Source of the DNA: Desulfovirgula sp.
GTDB lineage: Bacteria; Bacillota; Desulfotomaculia; Desulfotomaculales; Desulfovirgulaceae
Direction: 5' to 3'
Assembly: GCA_020725525.1 (NCBI GenBank)
Contig: DYEX01000011.1
Span: 1-35,560, forward strand
DNA: 35,560 nucleotides
Below the pieces are notes generated by a model, which was not told where the DNA came from, searched no databases, and was given only the letters and a program-made list of their open reading frames with translations. Position 1 is the stretch's first letter. Every line of letters starts with the position of its first letter. Of the stretch, positions 23,207 to 32,029 are shown one piece after another. The position numbers were made by a program, and so were the translations under genes.

Positions 23207-23327
23207 TTTGCTACCTGCCTGTCTTAATTACCACATTATACATCAATTCCCGTATCGAAACAATGGCTCAAAAACGGGGAAAGGTACCCACAAACGGACA
23301 ATAACCTTTAGAGATATTGTTCAAAAT

Positions 23328-23356
23328 GAAAAAGGGCGGCCGGTCGTCCCGGCGCC
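23328..23356 (-). terminator. Intrinsic terminator after the VanW-family gene
   Basis: Minus strand 8-bp GC stem (GGCGCCGG / CCGGCCGCC with one bulged C) followed by CTTTTTC, 30 bp after the stop. Confidence 0.72.
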
Positions 23357-23385
23357 GGAGCAACCACGGACTACCGTCGCTCGCA

Positions 23386-24951
23386 TTACGGGGAACCGCC
23401 CGGGGGGACCTGATCAGGTACACGTCCATTATCCCCGGGAGATTGCTGTTCCGGTGTCCGGGTGTCGCCATCTGAAAGCTCCGGGGATTGCTCCGGTGGC
23501 TTGATATCCTCGCCGCCTGAAGAGGATGTCACTCCAGGGGAATCACCCGCTCCGGGTGGTTTCTGATCCGTCCGGGGTTTCTGGTCCGCCGGAGGCGGGG
23601 GAACCACCGGTCCGCCACCCGGTTCTCCGATACCGACAGCCACCACCTGGTTCACCGGTTTATAAAAACTGCCGGGTAGTAATTCCGTGTGCAACCGGCC
23701 GTTTTCCCTCACCACTCGCTCGGTCACTACCCGGTATCCCCGGGCCCCCTTTTGTTTGACCACCTGCTCGCCCTGTGCTAAATTGGGGTCGGGTTCCCGC
23801 ACCACCCTGGGCTCCAGAACCTCCGTTACCCGGGTGCGGATCTCCACCGGCACCCTGTAATCGGTATTCCCATAAATTTTAATAGTAAGCCGGTTTCCAT
23901 TTACGGCGGAACGGATGTAAATATAACTTTCAGTGTTGTTGCGGAACCGGAAATCAATGGCTCCATAGACGACCGTGGCATCCCGCCCGATGGGAACATA
24001 GGGGACGGGCAGGGAATGGTTGGTGCGCTCCAGCACCTCCAGGCCGGCCAGCAGGACTGCATTGTACAGGGTGCTGCTTACCTGGCACACTCCTCCCCCA
24101 AGGCCATCCACCAGCTGGTTGTTGACAATCACCTTGGCGTTTTTATAGCCGGCTTCCGAACTCCTGGGCCCGACCACTTTATTGAAGGAAACCTCCTGCC
24201 CCGGCGGAACCAGCAACCCATCAAGGGCCGCAGCGGCCACACGAATGTTGTAAGCCCGGTCGGTGTAGGAAGCGTCAAAGCTGGTGGTATAGGAAGCTAG
24301 AAGACCTTTAAGCCCCATAGCCTGGACCTCTTCCGTGGTGGTCTGGGGCTTCACATGCACCATGTTAAGCTGAATTTCCGGTTTTTTACCGGCAGCAATG
24401 GCGGAGAGCAAATCCCGGTAAGCCCGTTCTTCGTCCACCTTCATGCCGTCATGGCCGGGAATGATTTCAATGCGGTCATCGGGCAAAACCCGAAAGGCGG
24501 CATCCCGGGGCGGGGTGGTGATTTCTCCGGCCAGGGCGTTTAGTTTCTGATTGAACTTCTCCCGGCTGAGAACCACCATGACCGGGAGCTCAAATCCTTC
24601 CCTTTTGATTTGCCACTGCCTGTACCACTGCAGCCACCAGTTTTCTTCCCGGCCGGCCTGCAGGGCTCTGGCGATCATGGCCTGTGTATCGAGGCGCAGG
24701 CCAATTTCTGGTGGGGAAAACGCCCAGGTGCGGTCCCGGTAACGAAAAACCAGCGGGGTGGTATTTAGTTTTTCTTCCAGGGAAGCCAGCGCCCGCCGGC
24801 ACCCCTCCCTGTCCATACCGGACAGATCTATACCTCCCGCCCGGACGCCCGGAACCACCTGCTCGCGACCGTAAACAGAGGCGGCACCAACAGCCCCAAC
24901 AACCAGAAAAACACCGATGATAAAGCCGATGATCACCGGATAAGTCCTCAT
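23386..24951 (-). CDS. VanW family envelope protein with G5 domain
   Basis: 521 aa. N-terminal membrane helix (about 5-27), a peptidoglycan-binding-4-type region (YGREQVVPGVRAGGIDL ... IEIIPGHDGMKVDEERAY), then the VanW domain (SYTTSFDASYTDRAYNIRVAA, PPGQEVSFNKVVGPRS, GGGVCQVSSTLYNAVLLAGLEVLERTNHS), then a G5 domain (about 370-440: TRVTEVLEPRVVREPDPNLAQGE). The last about 80 residues are Pro/Gly/Asp/Gln-rich and unfolded in appearance. Exported and membrane-anchored; VanW function is not known, while G5 domains often bind cell-wall sugars. ATG 24951 with GGGGGAG. Stands between yrzB and mltG, where Bacillus has nothing. Confidence 0.9.
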   Translation of the reverse strand: MRTYPVIIGFIIGVFLVVGAVGAASVYGREQVVPGVRAGGIDLSGMDREGCRRALASLEEKLNTTPLVFRYRDRTWAFSPPEIGLRLDTQAMIARALQAGREENWWLQWYRQWQIKREGFELPVMVVLSREKFNQKLNALAGEITTPPRDAAFRVLPDDRIEIIPGHDGMKVDEERAYRDLLSAIAAGKKPEIQLNMVHVKPQTTTEEVQAMGLKGLLASYTTSFDASYTDRAYNIRVAAAALDGLLVPPGQEVSFNKVVGPRSSEAGYKNAKVIVNNQLVDGLGGGVCQVSSTLYNAVLLAGLEVLERTNHSLPVPYVPIGRDATVVYGAIDFRFRNNTESYIYIRSAVNGNRLTIKIYGNTDYRVPVEIRTRVTEVLEPRVVREPDPNLAQGEQVVKQKGARGYRVVTERVVRENGRLHTELLPGSFYKPVNQVVAVGIGEPGGGPVVPPPPADQKPRTDQKPPGAGDSPGVTSSSGGEDIKPPEQSPELSDGDTRTPEQQSPGDNGRVPDQVPPGGSP

Positions 24952-25042
24952 TTTCTCCCCCCCAGTCTTAAGACGACATAAAGGGTAAAAAAGTTCCGCC
25001 TGACGACTATGATTTTAAACGTCCCGCACGTATTTTTAAAAT

Positions 25043-25081
25043 AAAAAAGCTGGATGATCCAGGTGTCCCCTGTCCCCAGCT
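25043..25081 (-). terminator. Intrinsic terminator after the DUF1292 gene
   Basis: Minus strand AGCTGG / CCAGCT stem, with an alternative inner CTGGA-TCA-TCCAG hairpin, directly followed by TTTTTTATTTT, 33 bp after the stop. Confidence 0.75.
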
Positions 25082-25114
25082 CTTCATCACCTTCAGCCGG
25101 CTGCCCCGTCCCAA

Positions 25115-25408
25115 TCAGGAATCCTCACCGGCTATCATTTCCTCCCAGTAATCGGCTACCTTTTCCCACTCCTCGTCATCTTCAATATCGACCAGGATTT
25201 CGTTGCCGTCCTCATCCTGTTCAAACTTCAGGATAATGGCCTCGCCCTCATCATCCCCCTCATCGTCACCAGTTTCCTCCAGGGGGAGCAAAATGGCGTA
25301 TTTGGAGCCCTCCAGATGTACGATATCGATAACCTCAAAATCCTGCTCCTGGCCGTCTTCATCAACAAGTGTGATTACCTCTTCCAGTTCAAGCTCTTGT
25401 TCGGGCAT
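25115..25408 (-). CDS. yrzB: DUF1292 acidic protein (YrzB-like)
   Basis: 97 aa, strongly acidic. Core pattern EVITLVDEDGQEQDFEVIDIVHLEGSKYAILLP (about 10-42), then an acidic linker and AIILKFEQDEDGNEILVDIEDDEEWEKVADYW, as in DUF1292. Function not known; conserved next to ruvX in Firmicutes, as here. ATG 25408 with GAGGTGAGG upstream. It has its own promoter and terminator, so it can be expressed as a single gene. Confidence 0.9.
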   Translation of the reverse strand: MPEQELELEEVITLVDEDGQEQDFEVIDIVHLEGSKYAILLPLEETGDDEGDDEGEAIILKFEQDEDGNEILVDIEDDEEWEKVADYWEEMIAGEDS

Positions 25409-25439
25409 ACCCCTCACCTCTTTTTAACAAGTTGTGCCT

Positions 25440-25469
25440 ATTCTATATCAAGAGCAACCTTTTTGTCAA
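25440..25469 (-). promoter_or_regulatory. Sigma-A-type promoter of the DUF1292 gene
   Basis: Minus strand TTGACA (25469-25464), 18-bp spacer, TAGAAT (25445-25440), 31 bp before the ATG. Confidence 0.75.
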
Positions 25470-25550
25470 GAAACCGGTAGCCCTACGGCCTGACCAAAAT
25501 CCAACGATTGCTCTCCTGCTCTCAACCGTGAGAATTAAAAAAGCTTATAG

Positions 25551-25994
25551 TTAATTTTCCCCATTTCCGGCCTTTTTATTCCGGGAATCCAGGTAGCCCT
25601 GCAAGATAACTGCCGCGGCCATTTTGTCAATGACTTTCTTTCGCCTGGCCCGGCTGACATCGGCAGCCAGTAAAACCCTTTCCGCACTGACGGTGCTGAG
25701 GCGCTCATCCCATGTTTCCACCGGCAGGCCCAGTTCGGCACTGATCTGGCGGGCAAAATCAAGCACCATCTGACCCTGCCTGCCGAGGGTACCGTTCATA
25801 TTACGGGGCAAGCCCACCACTATTTTTTCCACCTGGTAATCCTGAACCAGTTTTTTTAATTCCGCCATTACGTGGCCTTCTGGCCGGTTCCGGCGGACGA
25901 CCCCTATTCCTTGCGCCGTCCAGCCCAGGGGATCGCTTACCGCCACCCCAATGGTTTTTTCTCCTACGTCCAGTCCCAGTATACGCAAACTCAA
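25551..25994 (-). CDS. ruvX: RuvX / YqgF-type pre-16S rRNA nuclease (Holliday junction resolvase-like)
   Basis: 147 aa. RNase H-like fold: RILGLDVGEKTIGVAVSD with catalytic Asp9, KIVVGLPRNMNG (about 70-81), and DERLSTVSAE with the second acidic site (about 109-118), ending KKVIDKMAAAVILQGYLD. Family members process the 5' end of 16S rRNA; a role in recombination was proposed earlier. TTG 25994 is chosen because GAGAGG lies nine bases upstream and the catalytic Asp is then at the normal position; the longer frame to 26093 overlaps the aldo/keto reductase gene. Bacillus counterpart yrrK. Confidence 0.93.
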   Translation of the reverse strand: MSLRILGLDVGEKTIGVAVSDPLGWTAQGIGVVRRNRPEGHVMAELKKLVQDYQVEKIVVGLPRNMNGTLGRQGQMVLDFARQISAELGLPVETWDERLSTVSAERVLLAADVSRARRKKVIDKMAAAVILQGYLDSRNKKAGNGEN

Positions 25995-26032
25995 AAAGTC
26001 ATTCCTCTCTTTCCCATGGTCATGGATGAGCC

Positions 26033-26980
26033 TCAGATAACCTTGATGCAGAAGTCCGGACAAACTGCGCCACAATAGCCACATAAGCGGCAAGTCGAGG
26101 GATCAACCACCGCCCGGCCGCCGTCCAGGGACAGCGCTCCCGCCCCGCATCTTTCCACGCAACGCCCGCAACCGTTACACCACTCCTCAATGTGCAAACG
26201 GCGTTCCTGCCCTCCCACCATGGCCCGCAATGCCGGGGGAACCGGCAGCCCGTTGAAAACCGCCACGTTGAAATCAACTTCCGCCGCCGTCCGCATTCCC
26301 ACGGCCACACTGGCCAGCTGGGGAATACCGAGAACAAAGGCCAGGGCTTCCTGTGCCCCGGGTATGAGATGCCCCCCGCCCAAAGCCTTCATGCCGTAAA
26401 GACCTTTGCCGAAGACGGCCGCCTCGGCAATGGCCGCCAGCATATCCTCCCGCGTCCCTCCCTGAATGCCAATGCCCGCTATGTTGATAATGGGATGAAT
26501 GATGTCAAATTCACCTATGCGGGCCGCGGCCCGTACACCCTCTACACTGTGGGTGGAAATGCCAATGGCTCGTACCAGTCCTTCTTTTTTGGCCTTTAAT
26601 AAATATTCCACCGCTTCCCAGTGTCCCCGGATGGTCAGGGCCGATTCCTGCTCGTGGAGAAGAAAAATATCGATATAATCCCTCTGAAGGGTTTTTAAGG
26701 CCTCCTCCAGGCTTTGCCGCATTCCCTCCCGGGTATAAGCATAGGATTTGGAGGCAATCACCACCTCCCCGGGCCAATCCCTGATGGCTTCGTAAATATA
26801 GGGATAGGTCTGGTAACACTCGGCCGTATCAATAAAATTAACGCCTGCTTCCAGTGCCCGGCGGATCACCGCTGCCCCCTTATCCACCGGGAGGGCGGCC
26901 TGCAGGGGCCCAACCGTAAGGGCACCGAAACAAAGGCGGGACACTTTTATCCCCGTTTGACCCAGGACCCGGTACTCCAA
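26033..26980 (-). CDS. Aldo/keto reductase with C-terminal 2[4Fe-4S] domain
   Basis: 315 aa. AKR barrel start EYRVLGQTGIKVSRLCFGALTVGP, FIDTAECYQTY with Asp and Tyr, VVIASK with Lys, YIDIFLLHE with His, GLVRAIGIS. The last about 55 residues hold two cluster motifs, C-x2-C-x2-C-x3-C in EEWCNGCGRCVERC and in CRLCGYCGAVC. Such fused AKRs are common in anaerobes and may pass electrons between ferredoxin and a carbonyl substrate; substrate unknown. TTG 26980 with AAGGAAA upstream. Inserted between ireB and ruvX, where Bacillus has none. Confidence 0.92.
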   Translation of the reverse strand: MEYRVLGQTGIKVSRLCFGALTVGPLQAALPVDKGAAVIRRALEAGVNFIDTAECYQTYPYIYEAIRDWPGEVVIASKSYAYTREGMRQSLEEALKTLQRDYIDIFLLHEQESALTIRGHWEAVEYLLKAKKEGLVRAIGISTHSVEGVRAAARIGEFDIIHPIINIAGIGIQGGTREDMLAAIAEAAVFGKGLYGMKALGGGHLIPGAQEALAFVLGIPQLASVAVGMRTAAEVDFNVAVFNGLPVPPALRAMVGGQERRLHIEEWCNGCGRCVERCGAGALSLDGGRAVVDPSTCRLCGYCGAVCPDFCIKVI

Positions 26981-27006
26981 AAATGTTTCCTTCTTTCTAA
27001 AAACCT

Positions 27007-27276
27007 TTAAATAGCTTCTGCATCCTTCAAATAGCTTCTCACCAGCTCTTCCAGGAGTTCGTCCCGTTCCAGCCGCCTGATTTTGCTGCGGGCGTTGTTG
27101 TGGCTGGTAATATAAGCCGGGTCCCCGGACAATAAATAGCCTACAAGCTGGTTGATCGGATTGTATCCCTTTTCCTTCAGCGCGGCATACACTGAAAGCA
27201 GTATTTCCTTCGCCTGGTTTACTTCCTCCGCTTCAACCTTGAACATAACGGTATTTTCGGAAGTTTCCCTGCTCAC
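27007..27276 (-). CDS. ireB: IreB family regulatory phosphoprotein (DUF965, YrzL)
   Basis: 89 aa. Carries the family core [52 protein letters not shown]. In Enterococcus IreB is a small protein phosphorylated by the PASTA kinase IreK and affects cephalosporin tolerance. GTG 27276 (MSRETSEN) follows GGGGGG at eight bases; TTG 27282 is too close to it. Neighbour of alaS as in Bacillus (yrzL). Thr residues near the N-terminus (T5, T9) are possible phosphosites, inferred from the Enterococcus protein. Confidence 0.93.
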   Translation of the reverse strand: MSRETSENTVMFKVEAEEVNQAKEILLSVYAALKEKGYNPINQLVGYLLSGDPAYITSHNNARSKIRRLERDELLEELVRSYLKDAEAI

Positions 27277-27592
27277 GGCCAAAGCCCCCCTTTTTAAGAA
27301 TATAACCCCCTCGAGGATCTATATTCGTTGGTCCAACCCTTTTTCCTCTATTGTCAATAAACTACTGCCCTGAAAATAGCACCTGCCTGCCGTTTGCACG
27401 CGCTCGCTCCGTTCCCCAGCACTCACCCGGCACTCACCGGTTCCAGGTACCTGCGCAGCAACTTAAGCCGTATATCGTTAGCAGTAATTACTATCAGAGA
27501 ACCCGGTTAAGGTGAGTGCTGGGTCGCTTCGTGCAAAACGACGGCCATTTTCCTCCCCTGTTGGTGGCTTTGAAAGCGTCATGGGTGTCGAC
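27277..27592. other. 316-bp gap between alaS terminator and ireB with repeat copy B
   Basis: No gene. Holds the inverted-repeat element 27393-27538, a TTGACA at 27357-27352 (minus) without a good -10 at the right distance, and GTTGGTCCAAC (27327-27337), a small perfect palindrome. The ireB promoter is not identified with confidence. Confidence 0.5.
27393..27538. repeat. About 146-bp element with split terminal inverted repeats (copy B)
   Basis: Left end TTTGCACG, 15 bases, CCAGCACTCACC; right end GGTGAGTGCTGG, 7 bases, CGTGCAAAA. Arms are exact inverted copies. The left end recurs at 10386-10408; the CCAGCACTCACC core and GAACCCGGTT recur at 12561-12674. MITE-like or a structured intergenic repeat. 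Confidence 0.6.
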
Positions 27593-27615
27593 AAAAAAAG
27601 CGGGGCAAAGCCCGC
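27593..27615 (-). terminator. Intrinsic terminator of alaS
   Basis: Minus strand GCGGGC-TTT-GCCCCGC (one bulge) followed by seven T, immediately after the alaS stop. Confidence 0.88.
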
Positions 27616-30252
27616 TTAGTTCCTTAACTGTCCTGCCGCCACGGCATAGGCCTTCTGCAGCGCCTCCTGGAGACGGGAGGGATCCTTGCCCCCGGCCTGG
27701 GCCATATCCGGCCGCCCGCCGCCGCCTCCACCAACAATGGAAGCCACTTCCTTGATCAGCTTGCCGGCATGCAAGCCCCTGGGCAGCAGATCCCTGGTCA
27801 CGGCAGCCACCAGATTGACCCGTCCTCCTACCGGACTGGCCAGCAGGATTACCGCAGAACCCAGGCGTTCCCGCAACAGGTCCACCATTGCCCGCAGGCT
27901 GTCCATATCCGGAGCGTCAGTTCTGGCGGCCAGGAATTTGGCGCCGTCCAGGTCCTTCACCTGATCCAGCAAACTCTGCACTTCGTAACGGGCCAGCCGG
28001 GCACGCAACCCTTCGCTTTCCCGTTCCAGTTCTTTTACTTCCTTCACCAGGGACTCCACCCGGTGCACCACTTCAGCCGCTGAAGCCTTCACCAGGGCCG
28101 CGATCCGGGACAGCTGCTCCTCCCGGGCCCGCACATAACGCAACGCTCCTGCACCGGTTACGGCCTCCACCCGGCGTAATCCGGCACCCACACTGCTTTC
28201 ACTAATTAACTTGAAAAGCCCGATTTCAGCGGTGGACCGGACATGGGTACCGCCACAAAGCTCCAGGCTGAAATCCCCCATCTTCACCACGCGGACCTGT
28301 TCACCGTACTTCTCGCCAAAGAGGGCTGCCGCTCCCATGGCCTGCGCCTCTTCCAGGGAGGTGATGAAGGTCTGGACCGGGAGGTTTTCCAGCACCACCT
28401 GGTTGACCATTTCCTCGACCCGGTGCAGTTCTTCAGCGGACACCGGAGCATAATGGGTAAAGTCAAAACGCAGGCGCTCGGGCTCCACTAAAGAACCGGC
28501 CTGGTTTACATGAGGGCCCAGCACTTCCTTCAGGGCTTTATGCAGCAGGTGGGTGGCCGAGTGATTGCGGGCCGTGTCGCGACGGCGTTCACCGTCTACA
28601 GCCACCAGCACGCTGTCGTCTTGCTTCAAAAAACCGTTCTGCACTTTGCCCCGGTGAACAATGAGTCCCTCTACCGGACGGGAAACCCCTGTGACCTGCA
28701 CCTGGAGTTCCGGGGCGCTGACCCGGGCGTGGTCGGATACCTGCCCGCCGGATTCGGCATAACAGGGAGTTACATCCAGGATGAACTCCACCTCCTCACC
28801 GGCAACTGCCTTATCCACCAGCCGTCCTTCTTTAAGCAAGGCCAGAACCCTGGCCCGGGCTTCCAGGGTATCATAGCCCACAAAACGGGTTTCCCCCAGC
28901 TTATCCCGCAGTGACCGGTAAAAAGCACCCTGCTCCGAAAGGTATTCCGTTTCCTGGCGTGCACTGCGGGCCCTTTCCCGCTGCTCCTCCATGGCCCGGG
29001 AAAAACCTTCTTCATCTACAGTTAAGCCTTCCTCGGCAGCCATCTCCCGGGTTAACTCCAGGGGGAAACCGTAGGTGTCGTAGAGACGGAAGGCATCCTC
29101 GCCCCCTATGACCGTACGTCCGGAAGCCCTGGCCTCCTGAACCAGACGGTTCAAAATTTCCGTACCCTGGGCCAGAGTTTCCCCGAAACGCTCTTCTTCA
29201 CTGCGAATTACCTTCAGCACATGTTCTTTATTGACAGGCAGCTCGGGATAGGCGTCGGCCATCTGGTTGATTACCGCCCCGGCTACCTGATACAGGAAGG
29301 GCTCGTGCAGCCCCAGTACCCGTCCAAAGCGCACCGCCCGGCGCAACAGCCGCCGGAGCACATAACCCCGACCCTCGTTGGAAGGCAGGGCCCCGTCGGA
29401 AATGGCAAAAGTCACCGCCCGGCAGTGATCGGCAATCACCTTCAAGGCCATGTCTGTTTTGCCGCCGGCACCGTATTTTACGCCCGCCAGGCTGGCCGTA
29501 AAATCCATGACCTCCCGGAACAGGTCGGTATCAAAGTTGCTGGGCACTCCCTGCAGCACGGAAGCCACCCGCTCCAGGCCCATGCCGGTATCAATGCCCT
29601 TACTGGCTAAAGGTGTATAATTGCCGGCCTCATCCCGGAAAAACTGAATGAATACCAGGTTCCAGATCTCCAGGTAGCGGTCACAGTCACAACCCACCCC
29701 GCAGTCGGCGGAACCGCACCCCCGCTCTTCTCCCAGGTCAACGTAGATCTCCGAACAGGGGCCACAGGGACCAACACCAATTTCCCAGAAGTTGGTGTCC
29801 TTACCCATGCGCACAATGCGTTCGGCCGGAACACCCACCTCCCGGTGCCAGATGTCAAAGGCCTCGTCATCGTCCAGGTAAATGGAAATCCACAATTTCT
29901 CCTCCGGCAGGCCCAGAACCCGGGTGGTGAACTCCCAGGCCCAGGGTATGGCCTTTTCTTTAAAATAATCCCCAAAGGAGAAATTGCCCAGCATCTCAAA
30001 GAAGGTATGATGCCGGGCCGTACGGCCAACCGATTCAATATCCGGCGTACGGAGGCACTTCTGGCAGGTGGCTACCCTCCGCACCTCCGGTTTGGCGGCA
30101 CCCGTGAAATAAGGTTTAAAGGGTACCATCCCCGCCGCCGTCCACAAAAGGCTGGGATCGTTGGCGGGAATTAAGGAAGCGCTGGGTAGAATGCGGTGCC
30201 CCCTCGCTTCAAAAAATTTAAGAAATTTTTCCCTGATCTCCTTCCCGGTCAC
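27616..30252 (-). CDS. alaS: Alanyl-tRNA synthetase AlaS
   Basis: 878 aa, full length. Class II aminoacylation domain at the N-terminus (RILPSASLIPANDPSLLWTAAGMVPFKPYF; GRTARHHTFFEMLGNFSFGDYF), tRNA-recognition region, editing domain with the zinc ligands HSATHLLH (about 566-573) and CGGTH (about 667-671), and the C-terminal C-Ala/oligomerisation domain (GGGGGGRPDMAQAGGKDPS). Charges tRNA-Ala and clears Ser or Gly mischarging. GTG 30252 with GGGAGGT nine bases upstream. A near-consensus promoter gives a leader of only about 70 nt, too short for a T-box. Confidence 0.98.
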   Translation of the reverse strand: MTGKEIREKFLKFFEARGHRILPSASLIPANDPSLLWTAAGMVPFKPYFTGAAKPEVRRVATCQKCLRTPDIESVGRTARHHTFFEMLGNFSFGDYFKEKAIPWAWEFTTRVLGLPEEKLWISIYLDDDEAFDIWHREVGVPAERIVRMGKDTNFWEIGVGPCGPCSEIYVDLGEERGCGSADCGVGCDCDRYLEIWNLVFIQFFRDEAGNYTPLASKGIDTGMGLERVASVLQGVPSNFDTDLFREVMDFTASLAGVKYGAGGKTDMALKVIADHCRAVTFAISDGALPSNEGRGYVLRRLLRRAVRFGRVLGLHEPFLYQVAGAVINQMADAYPELPVNKEHVLKVIRSEEERFGETLAQGTEILNRLVQEARASGRTVIGGEDAFRLYDTYGFPLELTREMAAEEGLTVDEEGFSRAMEEQRERARSARQETEYLSEQGAFYRSLRDKLGETRFVGYDTLEARARVLALLKEGRLVDKAVAGEEVEFILDVTPCYAESGGQVSDHARVSAPELQVQVTGVSRPVEGLIVHRGKVQNGFLKQDDSVLVAVDGERRRDTARNHSATHLLHKALKEVLGPHVNQAGSLVEPERLRFDFTHYAPVSAEELHRVEEMVNQVVLENLPVQTFITSLEEAQAMGAAALFGEKYGEQVRVVKMGDFSLELCGGTHVRSTAEIGLFKLISESSVGAGLRRVEAVTGAGALRYVRAREEQLSRIAALVKASAAEVVHRVESLVKEVKELERESEGLRARLARYEVQSLLDQVKDLDGAKFLAARTDAPDMDSLRAMVDLLRERLGSAVILLASPVGGRVNLVAAVTRDLLPRGLHAGKLIKEVASIVGGGGGGRPDMAQAGGKDPSRLQEALQKAYAVAAGQLRN

Positions 30253-30327
30253 AACACTTTACCTCCCGTTTAACAAAGAAAAAACGCTCCTAGCCGGTGC
30301 AAAAGAAGCCCATCATATTTCGGAGTA

Positions 30328-30357
30328 ATTATACAAAAAGTGCCTGTACGGTGTCAA
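30328..30357 (-). promoter_or_regulatory. Sigma-A promoter of alaS
   Basis: Minus strand TTGACA (30357-30352), 18-bp spacer, TATAAT (30333-30328): both hexamers perfect. Confidence 0.9.
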
Positions 30358-30388
30358 GGGAGTGGCTTTGATCTGGTTTTAACCATTA

Positions 30389-30418
30389 AAAGAAAAAGTG
30401 AGGAAGTTCCTCACTTTT
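30389..30418 (-). terminator. Intrinsic terminator of the YtxH-like gene
   Basis: 12-bp stem AAAAGTGAGGAA / TTCCTCACTTTT followed on the minus strand by TCTTTT. The stem overlaps the stop codon. Its symmetry lets it act for either strand. Confidence 0.82.
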
Positions 30419-30605
30419 AGCGGATCATCTCACTGACTCTGCCGGTTACTCCCCGGAGTATCCGTTGAGTCCTGGACCCGGAACGGGTGCCCCGCACAAT
30501 GCGGAAAATACCCCTGTGCTCCGGTTTTCTCTGTGGGGGGGCCATTAGAACACCGATCACCGCTCCCAGTACACTGCCGGCAATAACACCGCGCCAGAAG
30601 CCCAT
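30417..30605 (-). CDS. Small YtxH-like membrane-associated protein
   Basis: 62 aa. Begins MGFWRGVIAGSVLGAVIGVLMAPPQRKP: a single glycine-rich hydrophobic helix ending in APP, followed by a strongly basic region (RGTRSGSRTQRILRGVTGR). This is the layout of the YtxH/GvpP-like family of small stress-linked membrane proteins with unknown function. ATG 30605 has AAGGTGGTG upstream; a GTG at 30620 is too near its own site. It follows the zinc-ribbon gene by 30 bp and ends in a strong terminator before alaS. Confidence 0.7.
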   Translation of the reverse strand: MGFWRGVIAGSVLGAVIGVLMAPPQRKPEHRGIFRIVRGTRSGSRTQRILRGVTGRVSEMIR

Positions 30606-30635
30606 ACGCACCACCTTCACCCCCCTGACGAAAAA

Positions 30636-30809
30636 TTAAAGGAGGAATTCGTTATGCGGATCAAAGGCTACCAGGCTGCCGTCTTCAGCCAGTTCGTAAA
30701 TCTGTACGCCTTCTTTATTGATGCGGTATTCCACGCAACAATCCCAGCAGTAATACTGGTCCTGGCCCACTTTCCCGGTGGCTTTACCACCACAAACCGG
30801 GCAATTCAA
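30636..30809 (-). CDS. Small zinc-ribbon protein
   Basis: 57 aa with a TTG start, easily missed. MNCPVCGGKATGKVGQDQYYCWDCCVEYRI: C3-x2-C6 and C21-x2-C24 (plus C25) form a zinc ribbon, followed by a short strand-rich part IYELAEDGSLVAFDP. TTG 30809 has GGAGG nine bases upstream. Between mnmA and the YtxH-like gene on the same strand. Such ribbons bind nucleic acid or protein, but no function is known for this one. Confidence 0.85.
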   Translation of the reverse strand: MNCPVCGGKATGKVGQDQYYCWDCCVEYRINKEGVQIYELAEDGSLVAFDPHNEFLL

Positions 30810-30925
30810 ATAACTTCGCCTCCTGTATCATCCTTTACACCTGCATTATGCCCGGCCGGGGCAAAAAAAATACGCCTCACGGCCCGCCATTTGTCGCAAC
30901 AAGCCCTAAAAGCTGGAAATAATTT

Positions 30926-32017
30926 TTATTGTTGCCCCCTCCGGGCAATGATGCCCCCGCCGACAACGCATTCACCCTGATAATAAACCACCGACTGACC
31001 GGGAGTGATGGCCCGCTGAGGGCTGTGAAAACGAACCAGCACCCGGCCGTTCTCCAGGGGGCTGATTACCGCCGGTGCCGGCCGGGAGTTATAACGGATC
31101 TGTGCCGATACCTCCATTGGTTCGGCCAGTTTTTCGACCAGAATAAAATTATTATCTTCGGCCACCAGTTCATCCCCCAAAATGGCCCGTTCCGGTCCCA
31201 GCACGACGGCGTTGCGCCCGGGGTCGATGTCCACCACATAGAGCCTCTGCCCTGCCGCTATACCCAAACCCCGGCGCTGGCCGATGGTATAAAAGGGTAT
31301 GCCCCGGTGCAGTCCAATGACATTACCCTGGAGGTCGAGGAAAGGTCCCGGCTTGATTTCCGCCCCCGCCCGTTCTTTTAAAAATTTATGGTAATCGTTA
31401 TCGGGAATAAAGCAGATCTCCTGGCTTTCAGGCTTTTCCGCCACCGGCAGTTTTCTTTCCGCCGCCATGCGGCGCACCTGCTCCTTGGTATAGTCGCCTA
31501 AAGGCATCAGGGTATGGGCCAGCTGCTCCTGGGTCATGTTGTACAGGACATAGGTCTGGTCCTTGCGGGCATCGGCCGCCCGTTTCAAAACATAACGCCG
31601 CCGCTCATTATCGTAAACTATCCGGGCATAATGGCCGGTGGCCACATAACTGGCTCCCAGGGAACGGGCCTTGTGCAGCAGGCTTTCGAATTTAATATAG
31701 CGGTTGCAAGCAATACAGGGGTTGGGGGTCCGCCCCCGCAGGTATTCTTCACAGAAATAACGTACCACCCTGTCTTCAAAAACACCGCGGAAATTGAGCA
31801 CGTAGTAGGGTATGCCCAGCCGGTCGGCCACCCGGCGGGCATCCTCAACGGCGGCCAGGGAACAACAGCCCACATGTTCCCCGGCCACCTCGGTTACATT
31901 GGGGTCCCAGATTTGCATGGTCACCCCGACTACTTCATAGCCCCTTTCAACCAAAAGGGCGGCGGTGACTGAACTGTCCACGCCGCCGCTCATGGCCACA
32001 ACAACCCTTGGCTTCAT
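30926..32017 (-). CDS. mnmA: tRNA-specific 2-thiouridylase MnmA
   Basis: 363 aa. PP-loop SGGVDSS (10-16) for ATP, catalytic Cys101 in TPNPCIAC and Cys202 in ESQEICFIP, RKDQTYVLY, and GQRRGLGIA in the C-terminal tRNA-binding part. Inserts sulfur at position 2 of U34 in tRNA Lys, Glu and Gln, using sulfur from a cysteine desulfurase; nifS two genes upstream is the obvious donor. ATG 32017 has AGGTGA upstream and starts with the PP-loop at the right place; GTG 32026 is less likely. 12 bp after nifU. Confidence 0.97.
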   Translation of the reverse strand: MKPRVVVAMSGGVDSSVTAALLVERGYEVVGVTMQIWDPNVTEVAGEHVGCCSLAAVEDARRVADRLGIPYYVLNFRGVFEDRVVRYFCEEYLRGRTPNPCIACNRYIKFESLLHKARSLGASYVATGHYARIVYDNERRRYVLKRAADARKDQTYVLYNMTQEQLAHTLMPLGDYTKEQVRRMAAERKLPVAEKPESQEICFIPDNDYHKFLKERAGAEIKPGPFLDLQGNVIGLHRGIPFYTIGQRRGLGIAAGQRLYVVDIDPGRNAVVLGPERAILGDELVAEDNNFILVEKLAEPMEVSAQIRYNSRPAPAVISPLENGRVLVRFHSPQRAITPGQSVVYYQGECVVGGGIIARRGQQ

Positions 32018-32029
32018 CCAATTCACCTA

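Noticed and set aside
30253-30327. T-box leader for alaS
   Set aside because: The perfect promoter leaves only about 70 nt of leader, with no T-box sequence or terminator/antiterminator pair.
30844-30858. TGCCC-GGCCG-GGGCA hairpin after mnmA as terminator
   Set aside because: The eight T on the minus strand lie before, not after, the stem, so it does not have terminator order for mnmA.
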